DNA of 64,000 nucleotides from Methylacidiphilales bacterium (lineage in GTDB: Bacteria > Verrucomicrobiota > Verrucomicrobiia > Methylacidiphilales > UBA1321), in contig JAJSLI010000021.1 in NCBI GenBank assembly GCA_021272315.1, positions 1 to 64,000 of the forward strand, given 5' to 3'. The notes under the pieces were generated by a model. It did no database searches. It saw nothing but the letters and a program-made list of their open reading frames with translations, and was not told where the DNA came from. This document shows positions 8,238-16,752 of the stretch, one piece after another. How positions within the stretch are numbered: position 1 is the stretch's first letter; each line of letters opens with the position of its first letter. The position numbers and the translations under genes are program-made.

Positions 8238-8645
8238 CTAACCGCCAAAGGTGCCGGTGGCGAGGGGTGCTTCCGCTTTGGTGACAACAACCGGCTTGCG
8301 GCGTGAAACCTTGCGCTTGGGCGAGGGACGGACCCTTGAAAACCCGGCATGCTGGCCATTGCGACGAGAGATCGGTGGGGCGAACGCTTCGCCGGGTTGC
8401 GTTGCTTTCGCCGTGCTGTGGCGGCGCGCGCGGGTACGCGAGGGCTTTGTTTCCGCATACATCGCTTCGGTGGCGAAATCCTCCACACCGGCAGCGGAAA
8501 GAAAATCACCCAAGTCGGCCATTTGGAGACCAAACTTTTCAAGAAGCGGTCCTATTTTTTTGCGCAGCTTTCCCCAATTCGCGCCAACAGCAACACCCGC
8601 TCCAAAGGCAATTAATCCGGTAAGAACAACGTCACGTCTAGGCAT
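8238..8645 (-). CDS. Small glycine-zipper membrane protein with basic tail
   Basis: This 135-residue protein opens with a hydrophobic glycine-rich segment ('VVLTGLIAFGAGVAVGANWG') followed by an amphipathic helix ('LRKKIGPLLEKFGLQ') and a long Arg/Lys-rich disordered tail. The layout resembles the YtxH and DUF5132/DUF1490 small membrane proteins. DUF1490 members (mycobacterial PacL) act as P-type ATPase partners. It is divergent from ExoD and 1.4 kb from a P-type ATPase. The partner role is inference and the family assignment is not firm. Confidence 0.55.
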   Translation of the reverse strand: MPRRDVVLTGLIAFGAGVAVGANWGKLRKKIGPLLEKFGLQMADLGDFLSAAGVEDFATEAMYAETKPSRTRARRHSTAKATQPGEAFAPPISRRNGQHAGFSRVRPSPKRKVSRRKPVVVTKAEAPLATGTFGG

Positions 8646-8773
8646 GGCGAAAGGATTGTGGGTTCATCCGCTTCATGGCAATCCTAATCGAGGCAAGGTA
8701 GTGTTACATTTCCGTGACAAGATCCGGGATGCACTTGACTTGAATGCCGCTCCACCCAACCTGATCAATAACT

Positions 8774-9499
8774 ATGACTGCCGCAGCTCTTCCCGGTAAT
8801 ATCCTCGTTCTACCCAGGACGGCCACTCGCTCCCGTAAGAAGGCACCTGCTAAAAGCGCGACTGCCGCCCGATCCGGGGCCAGACGCGCGGGGAAAACCG
8901 AGGTCCGTGCGGTGCGCACGTCTAAAATTTTGCGCGATCTCTTGGAAAAAAACCCGGACAAAAGTTTTACCGTGCAAAAGATCGTCGATTCCATCGGGGG
9001 CTCCTCCTCCTTCGGCACCTCCCTGCTGGTTTCTTCCATTCCGGAAGTCCTGCCAATCCCGATACCCGGTATTTTTGCCATAGTCGTCATTCCCACCGGG
9101 ATCATCTCGGCGCAGATGATCGCAGGTAATAAACAGCTCAAGCTGCCCAAGTTTATTTTAAAGCGCACCATTCACCGCAAGGCCTTGGCTACCGCCATCC
9201 ATGCCATTCTCCCTTTTTTGGAAAAGACCGAGAAATACGTCAAACCGCGCTGGCAATGGGCGGTGCATCCGGCGTCCCGGCGATTTATCGGTGCGTTCAT
9301 CCTCCTGCTGGCGGCGGCCATGGCCCTGCCGGTCCCTTGGACCAACATGCCGCTGGCCATTTCCATCTTTATCATCGCGCTTGGTCTCATCGAGAAGGAT
9401 GGCATGATGATCACTCTGGGCATTTTGATAGGATTAGCATCATTGGCTTTTCTTGGGGGAATCATTTGGGGAGCGTTATCGCTATTTAGCATGCTTTAA
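8774..9499 (+). CDS. ExoD family integral membrane protein
   Basis: The 241-residue protein has a basic N-terminal tail of about 55 residues, then the ExoD core: 'GTSLLVSSIPEVLPIPIPGI', a paired hydrophobic hairpin, 'RRFIGAFILLLAAAMALPVP' and 'ALGLIEKDGMMITLGILIGL'. ExoD was first described as needed for exopolysaccharide production and alkali tolerance in rhizobia; its biochemical role is unknown. It is the first plus-strand gene of the P-type ATPase cluster. Confidence 0.8.
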   Translation: MTAAALPGNILVLPRTATRSRKKAPAKSATAARSGARRAGKTEVRAVRTSKILRDLLEKNPDKSFTVQKIVDSIGGSSSFGTSLLVSSIPEVLPIPIPGIFAIVVIPTGIISAQMIAGNKQLKLPKFILKRTIHRKALATAIHAILPFLEKTEKYVKPRWQWAVHPASRRFIGAFILLLAAAMALPVPWTNMPLAISIFIIALGLIEKDGMMITLGILIGLASLAFLGGIIWGALSLFSML

Positions 9500-9589
9500 G
9501 TTTGGGGCAGGTTTGAGCAGGCGGGAATGTCATCTCTTTGTTACACTACATTCCTTGTTAGTTTTGCCGTGTTCGCCTAGGTAATCTGC

Positions 9590-10021
9590 ATGGCCACCAA
9601 AACCCGAAAACTTGAAACCAATGCATTTTCCGTTCTGGGCGATGCGCTTGAATCCGCAGCCGAGAGCTTTGAAGAGGTCACTGTAAATGCCCGGGATTCC
9701 GCGAAGAAGGCCGCGGCGACCACCCGCCGGGCTTTAAGCAAAGGCGTCCACAGGACCGGGTATGGAATTTCTTACGGCGTGATTTACGCCGCAGTTTTTT
9801 TGACTGAATTGTTTCCCGAGGAAAATCCCTGGCGCCGAGGCCTGGAGGAAGGCGCGCATGATGCCTTGGAGGAACGGAGCAGGATTCGCGAACAAAAGAC
9901 CAAGAAAAGCAAGACTTCCGCCAAATCCAAAACGGCCGCCAGGACCAAAAAACCCAAAGCGAGCAAAGCCGTGAAAGCGCGCGCCGATCAGTTTGACGCT
10001 GCGGTTGAAGCGACCGCTTGA
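9590..10021 (+). CDS. Small membrane-associated protein with Lys/Ala-rich tail
   Basis: This 143-residue protein is not assigned to a named family. An amphipathic N-terminal helix ('LGDALESAAESFEEVTVNAR') is followed by one hydrophobic segment ('GYGISYGVIYAAVFLTELFP') and a low-complexity KTKKSKTSAKSK-type tail. It has the same general build as the small protein at 8238 (one membrane segment plus basic tail). It lies 76 bp before the ATPase on the same strand, suggesting a partner or scaffold role, which is inference. Confidence 0.6.
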   Translation: MATKTRKLETNAFSVLGDALESAAESFEEVTVNARDSAKKAAATTRRALSKGVHRTGYGISYGVIYAAVFLTELFPEENPWRRGLEEGAHDALEERSRIREQKTKKSKTSAKSKTAARTKKPKASKAVKARADQFDAAVEATA

Positions 10022-10097
10022 TGGTATACGGGCAGGATTTCGGTCATGACTGTCTGATCCTCTGTTTTGGGCCACCTTGAAAGAGAGGGTACGTTTT

Positions 10098-12680
10098 ATG
10101 TCTTCACCCGAAACGGCCCTGGCCACCCTTGAGCCACCGCGTCAAAATGGGAGTTACAATGGCTCGTCTAAAGCGCGTCTGAAAGTTTTACGTCCCGTTG
10201 CCAAACGCAAGCGGCCTCGCCTGCGGGATGATCTGCAGGTGCTTTTCCCCGGGCCGGGCCGTCTTGAATTTCGAAGCGAGAGCAGATTTTCCACCTGGAA
10301 CAACAACCGTTGCCGCCAGTTTATCGAGTTAAGTCTTGGGATTCACGAAGTCCGCGAAGTTGAAATCGATTCGTTCAACCGGACAGCTGCGGTCGTTTAT
10401 CGTCATGGTGGAAATTCCTCACAAGTCGTCCGCAAGATCGCCCGAATATATCGAGGCGACCTTGCGCCCGATTCCCGCCCCACCCTTTCACCCGAACTGC
10501 TTCGCGCGCTGCCGAAGAGTCAGCCGACCTTGCGCGCCTTCCGCTACGGCGAGGTTATCAGCACCTGGGAGTTACGCATGCAGCTACCCGGCTGGATCCG
10601 GCTGCGCAACGCGCTGGTTCTGAACAAGCCCCACCTTGCCCGGTATCTTGAAAAGGAACTGGTCAGCCTGATGGGTATCAAGCACCACGAAATCCATGTG
10701 CGTGGCGGCAGTATTACGATCGAGTTTAATCCGCAGATCATCCACAAGCAGCAAATCGTCAGTCATCTTGACGCTGCCCTCTGTCGTGCTCCCAAGCGTC
10801 CGCTCAAGCAGGTGGGCGATCACCACTTCAAAATCGCCTCCGCATCACTGGCCCTCTCCGCCACGGCGACTTTTTTCAATCCCGCTCTGCTGCCCATCGG
10901 CGCGGTGCTGATGCTTTACACGGCCATTCCCAGTTTTCGCCGGGCCTATCATTCGATGCGTCACGAGCGCCGGCTGGGAATCGATTCACTCGACACGATC
11001 ATCTTCACCGCGTGCCTGTTTACCGGAGAAATTTTTGCCGGTGCCATGACGGCATGGTTCCTCAGTCTTGGCCGCAAACTGCTTAAGCAGACACGGGCGG
11101 AATCCGCCAAGGTCCTGCTGCAAATGTTCGGCAAACAACCCACCCTGGCCCGCGTGTTGAAGGATGGAAGGGAAATCGAAACGGACCTGGAAAAAATCAA
11201 GCGCGATAATCGCATCGTGATATACACCGGAGAAGTGGTGCCGGTCGACGGCGTCATTGTCGAGGGTGATGCGATTTTGGACCAACACGCGCTCACCGGG
11301 GAATCGGCCCCGGCGGAAAAGAGTGTGGGCGGCAAAGTCTTCGCCTCGACGGTGATGCTGGCTGGAAAAATCGTGGTGCGCGTCGAACGTGCGGGCAAGG
11401 ACACCGCTTCAAGCAAGATTAGCCGGATTTTGAACAAAACCGTCGCCCACAAACTGCGCGCGCAATCGCGGGGCGAAGAACTGGCCGACAAGGCGGTGCT
11501 GCCCGCCTTGGGATTATCCGCCTTGGCGGGAGGAACCGTTGGCGCCAGCGGAGCCTTGGCCGTCATCAATTCCGATTTGGGCACCGGCATCCGTATGGCG
11601 GCGCCGCTGGGCATGCTCACTTCGATCACGCTTTGCGCCCAGCAGGGCATTCTCGTGAAGGATGGCCGGGCATTGGAGTTGATGCGGAATGTAGACACCG
11701 TTCTTTTCGACAAGACGGGGACCCTGACCCGGGAAAAACCGGAGGTCGGGAAAATCCTTTGCTGCGGAGACTATCCGGAAGAGCAAATTTTGACTTTTGC
11801 CGCCGGAGCTGAACAAAAATTTACCCATCCCATCGCCCGCGCCATTCTCGATAAATTTGCCGCGTTGAAAAGACCCATGCCGCGCTTGGATGCCTCCAAA
11901 TACCATGTCGGTTACGGAATTACGGTGGAGATAGAGGGCTATACGGTGCGCGTGGGCAGCCGCCGCTTTATCGAAATGGAAAACCTCGCCATCCCGGACA
12001 GAGTCGAGTTGGAGATGAAGGAATTACACGCGACGGGACATTCCTTTGTTTGCGTGGCCATCGGGAATCAACTGGCCGGTGTCATCGAATTACAATCCTC
12101 GCACCGGCCCGAGGTGGAGGAAATCATCTCGGGTTTGCGCACCCGCGGCGTGAATCACATGGCCATTATTTCCGGCGATCATGAGAAACCGACGCGCCGT
12201 CTGGCGGAACACCTCAAGATGGATCGCTATTTCGCCGAAGTCCTGCCGCAGGACAAGGCGCGCTACGTGGAGCTTTTGCAGAAGGAAGGCCGCACCGTCT
12301 GCTTTGTCGGCGACGGGATCAACGATTCCATCGCGTTGAAAAAAGCGAACGTTTCCATCTCGCTCCGGGGCGCGTCCTCCATTGCCACCGATACCGCGCA
12401 AATCGTTTTCATGGAAGAAAGTCTGGCCAGGATTTGCGACTTGAAGGATTTCTCCCTGGCTCTTGAACATAACGTGCAGAGGAGTTGGAACCTCATTCTG
12501 ATGCCGAACGGTTTTTGCATCGCCGGCGTATTCCTTTTCGGTTTCAACATCTGGCATTCGGTTTTTTTCAACAACGCCTCCGCCATACTGGCATTGTTGA
12601 ACGGTTTGCTGCCTTTGCGCAAGGCGGCGAGACTGCACGAGGAACGACAAAAGAGCCGTCAGTTGTTGGTGGAAATTTAA
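10098..12680 (+). CDS. P1B-like P-type ATPase with intact catalytic motifs but no CPx motif
   Basis: I start at ATG 10098 because GAGAGGG lies 8 nt upstream; the track's TTG start adds 7 residues. The 860-residue protein has two HMA-like ferredoxin folds in its first 220 residues without any CxxC. Catalytic motifs are intact: TGES near residue 399, DKTGT near 538, the HP motif in 'KFTHPIARAI' and 'VGDGINDSIALKKAN'. The membrane metal site, normally CPC/CPx before the P domain, reads 'ALAVINSDLGTGIRMAAP'. An active transporter is likely, but its ion is not predictable. It is followed by the CorA-like gene after 14 bp. Confidence 0.88.
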   Translation: MSSPETALATLEPPRQNGSYNGSSKARLKVLRPVAKRKRPRLRDDLQVLFPGPGRLEFRSESRFSTWNNNRCRQFIELSLGIHEVREVEIDSFNRTAAVVYRHGGNSSQVVRKIARIYRGDLAPDSRPTLSPELLRALPKSQPTLRAFRYGEVISTWELRMQLPGWIRLRNALVLNKPHLARYLEKELVSLMGIKHHEIHVRGGSITIEFNPQIIHKQQIVSHLDAALCRAPKRPLKQVGDHHFKIASASLALSATATFFNPALLPIGAVLMLYTAIPSFRRAYHSMRHERRLGIDSLDTIIFTACLFTGEIFAGAMTAWFLSLGRKLLKQTRAESAKVLLQMFGKQPTLARVLKDGREIETDLEKIKRDNRIVIYTGEVVPVDGVIVEGDAILDQHALTGESAPAEKSVGGKVFASTVMLAGKIVVRVERAGKDTASSKISRILNKTVAHKLRAQSRGEELADKAVLPALGLSALAGGTVGASGALAVINSDLGTGIRMAAPLGMLTSITLCAQQGILVKDGRALELMRNVDTVLFDKTGTLTREKPEVGKILCCGDYPEEQILTFAAGAEQKFTHPIARAILDKFAALKRPMPRLDASKYHVGYGITVEIEGYTVRVGSRRFIEMENLAIPDRVELEMKELHATGHSFVCVAIGNQLAGVIELQSSHRPEVEEIISGLRTRGVNHMAIISGDHEKPTRRLAEHLKMDRYFAEVLPQDKARYVELLQKEGRTVCFVGDGINDSIALKKANVSISLRGASSIATDTAQIVFMEESLARICDLKDFSLALEHNVQRSWNLILMPNGFCIAGVFLFGFNIWHSVFFNNASAILALLNGLLPLRKAARLHEERQKSRQLLVEI

Positions 12681-12694
12681 CCGCGAAAAATACG

Positions 12695-13543
12695 ATGATC
12701 CAGATACTGTTGCCGGGAGAAAGTTCGCTGAGCAAGGTTGAACTTCAGGATACCAAGAATTTTCGCGACCAGTTGGGCAGGGCGCGCTGGGTCGATTTAT
12801 TCGACCCCGAACCACACGAGGAAAAATTCCTGGAAGAGGTGTTGAAGCTCGACATTCCCAGTCATGAGGAAATGACGGAAATTTCCGAATCGAGCCGCCT
12901 GTTCGTCGAGGGGGATGCTCTCTACTTGTCGTGCTGGTTGCTCTGCTATGAGACGGCCATTCCGCAAAACGCCTCGATCTCCTTTATCATCACGCCAAAG
13001 CACTTCATCAGCATCCGCTACTCGGACCACCACGCCTTCCGCATTTTTCGCAGCGCGCAGAAAGGCATCCAGCACCACCGCTTCCGCAGTTCGGATGGGG
13101 CGTTGTTGGAGGTGCTGGAGGCGGCGGTGGGGCACATCGCCAGCACCCTGCGCTTGATCGAACAGGACCTGAATAGTCTCTCGCTGGTCATCTTCGGGGA
13201 ACAAAAAAAGCAAAAAACCGGGGCTCCCAATATGGGGCTGAAACGCATCGTTCAGCGTCTCGGCAAACGTAACTCTCTTGTGGCCAATTTGAGGGAAAGT
13301 GCTGTCAGCCTATCCGCGTTGACGCCATTTTTGATCGAAAATGTCCGCGACTGGATGAACCCCGATCTCAAGCTTCGGTTTGAGATTTTGGTGAAAGACA
13401 TCGAGTCGTTGCGCGAGTACGATGGCCAATTGACGTCGGAGATCGGTTTTCTGCTCGACTCCACAGTTGGTCTCATCGGCTACGAGCAAAATCAGACCAT
13501 GAAGTTCCTAAGCGTGGCTGCCCTGCTGGTCGTTTTTGTCTAA
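12695..13543 (+). CDS. CorA-like protein truncated within the first transmembrane segment
   Basis: The ORF track starts at 12485 inside the ATPase gene; the CorA-like sequence begins at ATG 12695 ('MIQILLPGESSLSKVELQDT'), giving 282 residues. The alpha/beta N-domain and long helices are recognisable ('WVDLFDPEPHEEKFLEEVL', 'VGHIASTLRLIEQDLNSL'). The protein stops at 'NQTMKFLSVAALLVVFV', partway through TM1, so the GMN pore motif and TM2 are missing. No frame downstream restores them, and the next gene starts 18 bp later. As written it cannot form a CorA channel; it may be a regulatory remnant or a decayed gene. Confidence 0.78.
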   Translation: MIQILLPGESSLSKVELQDTKNFRDQLGRARWVDLFDPEPHEEKFLEEVLKLDIPSHEEMTEISESSRLFVEGDALYLSCWLLCYETAIPQNASISFIITPKHFISIRYSDHHAFRIFRSAQKGIQHHRFRSSDGALLEVLEAAVGHIASTLRLIEQDLNSLSLVIFGEQKKQKTGAPNMGLKRIVQRLGKRNSLVANLRESAVSLSALTPFLIENVRDWMNPDLKLRFEILVKDIESLREYDGQLTSEIGFLLDSTVGLIGYEQNQTMKFLSVAALLVVFV

Positions 13544-13561
13544 ATTTAATCAAAAACACCG

Positions 13562-15679
13562 ATGGCCAAGCATACGACCCATCTGGCAATCATTCCAGCT
13601 CGTCACAACGGCGCCACTCGCCGCCCAACGCGCTCAACGACCCCCAATGGTGGTCTCCGGGACATTCATGCCAGAATGACCGGCGGCAACAGGACCCTTC
13701 ACTTGCAAGGCGATCTCCTGGTCGAAGCTTTGTCCCACACCACGCGGCGAGACTTGATCGACCGCTTTTTTGCGCTTCCCAGGTTGAGCTTCTTGCACCT
13801 GAATACCCGCAAGGGCAAGGCGCGCCTTCACTTCGAAGAAAAAACGACCAAGTCGGAAGTTCTCACTGCCCTGGCCGTTATCATGCGCAGCCGGGTCATT
13901 GAGCGTCTTCCTCTGGCCAATGATCACTTGCTTCTTGATGAAGAGCATCCTGACGCGATTGAAATCAGCCGTGTGGGCCGTGAATTGACGTTCTGGCGGA
14001 TTGAGATGCGCAACCCGGGACATTATCGATTGTGGCATCCGCTGCTTCACTCGGACATCGCCCGGCAGCAGGTTTTGCAAGAGTTTGCCACCCTGCCCGA
14101 TGTCGTCAGGAAAGCGCCCTCCTTCCTTCATCGGGCCGCCATCCATATCTGGGTCCGCCCGCACCGGATCGATCCCGCGCATTTGATCGACATACTCGAT
14201 CCCGTGTTGGCCGACTACATGGTGGGACCAACGGAGATCGCGCGCCAGCCCTTCAAGGAAGCCGTGATCAACGCCAATCTTGCGCTGTCACCCATCTCCG
14301 ATTTCCTCTTTCCACCGGTCGGGCTGGCCAATGCGGTCCTGGTCGGCGCCATCAATCGCAGCCACATCATGCCGGCTTTTCGCGACCTGCGCCACGGCCG
14401 CACCAACCTGCATCTGCTCTATCTCTCCATCGGTGGGCTGACCCTTCTCACTTTCAATTTCTTCGCGGCGGCGGTCATGTATTGGCTCCTCCTATTTTGG
14501 CCGCGCGAGGCCAAACGCCTGCGGCAGCAATACGAAACGGACTTTCTTTCCTCTTACCGCCGCCGACCCCTGCGTGTCTGGGTGGAACGCAAGGGATCGG
14601 TCATTGAAACCCGTGTGCGGGAACTCACGCCCGAAAGCGTTGTTGTGCTCAATCCCGGTGATCTGGTTCCGGGTGATGGCGTCGTATTGAGCGGCAGCGC
14701 CAAAATCGACGATCGCCGGATCACCGGTGCGATGGAATCCCAAACCAAGACGCAGGGAGAACCGGTTTACGCTTCAAGCCAGGTGCTGGAAGGAGAACTG
14801 CGCATTCAGGTCCGCTCGACGAACGAGGACTCGGCCGCGGCCCGCATTGCGGCCTGGTATGTCGAGAATCTGAAAATCAACCCCGAACACCAAAGCCTGC
14901 GGGCCAATGAGTATGCCGAGTCCGCGGTGCTCCCGGTTTTGCTGATCGGCCTGCTGGGTCTTTACCGTGGAGGTCTCTCCATGGCCAAGGCCGCAATTCG
15001 CCCGGACTATCTGACCGGACCGATGATCGCTGAGGACTTTGTCGACCTCGCGATGACGATTCGCGCCGCACGGGAAGGCATCCTGCTCGCCAACGCCTCG
15101 TCCCTCGCCGCGCTCGCCACCTGTGACTGCCTTATCCTTGACGACACCGTCCCTTGGAACACCCGCGGGCTGGAAAGCGGCGACTTCGCGGACCGCGTTC
15201 ATGACCACGGCGTTTCGGAAATAGCGTTTCTATCGGGAGAAAAGTCCAGCGCCGTTTCCAAATCGAATTTCGATGCCATCCGTCACGAGTTCACCACGGA
15301 GGCGAAACGGGCCTACATCGCCCAGCGGCAACATTTCGATCACATTGTGGCGTATGTGGGCGATTGCCAGGCGGAAGCGCCGGTGGCTGCCCAGGCTGAT
15401 CTTGCCATCTCCGTGCTGACGCCTCCCCATGTCACGCCGCACGGCACGCAAGCCGCGCTTTTGGGCGCCGATTTAATCAAGATTTTAGGCCTGTTGAATC
15501 TCGTCAAGGAATCTCGCGCCGAGTTTAAGACCGCTTTCGGCGTCAGCCTCGTGCCCAATGCCGCCTCGGTCATCGGCGCGCTCTATTTCCACACGCATGT
15601 GGAAACCTCGGTGATTCTCAGCAACCTCGGTACTCTGGCGAATTACCTGCGTTACCGTTCCATGATGCGTTTGGAATGA
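13562..15679 (+). CDS. Degenerate P-type ATPase paralogue (pseudo-ATPase)
   Basis: The 705-residue protein follows the domain order of the ATPase at 10098: two HMA-like folds, membrane hairpins, actuator domain, membrane segments, P domain and a terminal pair of segments. The key motifs are altered: TGES becomes 'ITGAMESQT', DKTGT becomes 'LILDDTVPWNT' (about residue 525), GDGxND becomes 'YVGDCQAEAPV' (about 598), and the N domain between them is almost absent. The CPx position reads 'IRPDYLTGPM'. It is unlikely to couple ATP hydrolysis to transport. Being intact and full length, it looks like a retained partner of the active ATPase rather than a decaying pseudogene. Confidence 0.75.
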   Translation: MAKHTTHLAIIPARHNGATRRPTRSTTPNGGLRDIHARMTGGNRTLHLQGDLLVEALSHTTRRDLIDRFFALPRLSFLHLNTRKGKARLHFEEKTTKSEVLTALAVIMRSRVIERLPLANDHLLLDEEHPDAIEISRVGRELTFWRIEMRNPGHYRLWHPLLHSDIARQQVLQEFATLPDVVRKAPSFLHRAAIHIWVRPHRIDPAHLIDILDPVLADYMVGPTEIARQPFKEAVINANLALSPISDFLFPPVGLANAVLVGAINRSHIMPAFRDLRHGRTNLHLLYLSIGGLTLLTFNFFAAAVMYWLLLFWPREAKRLRQQYETDFLSSYRRRPLRVWVERKGSVIETRVRELTPESVVVLNPGDLVPGDGVVLSGSAKIDDRRITGAMESQTKTQGEPVYASSQVLEGELRIQVRSTNEDSAAARIAAWYVENLKINPEHQSLRANEYAESAVLPVLLIGLLGLYRGGLSMAKAAIRPDYLTGPMIAEDFVDLAMTIRAAREGILLANASSLAALATCDCLILDDTVPWNTRGLESGDFADRVHDHGVSEIAFLSGEKSSAVSKSNFDAIRHEFTTEAKRAYIAQRQHFDHIVAYVGDCQAEAPVAAQADLAISVLTPPHVTPHGTQAALLGADLIKILGLLNLVKESRAEFKTAFGVSLVPNAASVIGALYFHTHVETSVILSNLGTLANYLRYRSMMRLE

Positions 15680-15726
15680 CGTGCTGGGGAAAAACAGATC
15701 GCGGATGATAAGCGCCGATAACCGAT

Positions 15727-16590
15727 CTAGAACCCAGCCCAGGCGAAGGCAACGACGACAGCCGCAAACGCTAGGCAGTAAAAACCGAAGTAATGCCATC
15801 TTCCCGTTTCCAGCCATCTGGAAAGAAGACGGAGCGCCAGAAGACCGGCAACAAAGCTGCAACCCATTCCGACCATTCCGGGAAAGAGGAGGGATGTCAG
15901 GTGAACGGGCTGGGCGGCGGTCGAGTTGGCTTTAAGCAACCGCTTAAGTTCAAGGATGATCACCGGGGGGGTGAGGATAACCGCCAGGGCAAAACTAAAT
16001 TCCTCGGCCCGGCGCTTATTGATCCCAAGCAACAGGGCGGTTGAAATCGTCGCGCCCGAACGGGAAAATCCCCGGAAGGGAAGACAGAGCGCTTGGACAA
16101 TTCCGATCCAGCCTGAAGCGGGCAAGGTTATCTCCTGATCGTCTCCCCCGTTTTTGGCGAACAGACCGGAAACAATAATCAAGAGACCCGCCGCAGCCAG
16201 CGCCCCGCCGACGAGCGGGAGATTGGAAAAAAGTTCTTCCACTTCAGCCTTCGCGCCTCCTCCCAGGATGACTTTCTCAATCACTACTTTTAGAACGAAC
16301 CCCAGAATGAACGTGATCACGGTTGCAACTGCCAGACTGGGCAGAATGGAAAGGAAACGGTTGAAGCTTGAAAAATAGCTCTCTTTCCATGCGCTCCAGA
16401 AATAAGCGATTACGGCAAACATGGTCCCGGTATGGAGCATCACGAGCAGGAAGGTCAGCTCGGGCCTCGAAGGGTCCAGCCCCATTAATTTTTCAGCCAA
16501 AATGACGTGGGCGGAACTGGAAACCGGCAGTAATTCCGCAGCGCCCTGTAAGAACGCAAGAATGATGATTTGAAACCAAGTAGGTGACAT
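15727..16590 (-). CDS. uppP: Undecaprenyl-diphosphatase (BacA type)
   Basis: This is a 287-residue polytopic protein with both BacA/UppP signatures: 'FLQGAAELLPVSSSAHVIL' near the N-terminus and 'FRGFSRSGATISTALLLGI' in the second half. It dephosphorylates undecaprenyl pyrophosphate so the lipid carrier can be reused in peptidoglycan and O-antigen synthesis. Length is usual for the family (about 270-290). It converges with the pseudo-ATPase gene. Confidence 0.94.
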   Translation of the reverse strand: MSPTWFQIIILAFLQGAAELLPVSSSAHVILAEKLMGLDPSRPELTFLLVMLHTGTMFAVIAYFWSAWKESYFSSFNRFLSILPSLAVATVITFILGFVLKVVIEKVILGGGAKAEVEELFSNLPLVGGALAAAGLLIIVSGLFAKNGGDDQEITLPASGWIGIVQALCLPFRGFSRSGATISTALLLGINKRRAEEFSFALAVILTPPVIILELKRLLKANSTAAQPVHLTSLLFPGMVGMGCSFVAGLLALRLLSRWLETGRWHYFGFYCLAFAAVVVAFAWAGF

Positions 16591-16752
16591 TGGGTTAAAG
16601 GATTTGGGTTCTGGTCAAAGGCAAGGTTGGTCGCGGAATGAGTCGGTCGGCACTATTCACAAATGCGGCGAGTATGCCGGTGTTCGGCCCAAAAGCAATC
16701 TGCCCGTCGTTGACTTCTCGGGGTAATGTCATAGGCTGATAATCAGGGATTT

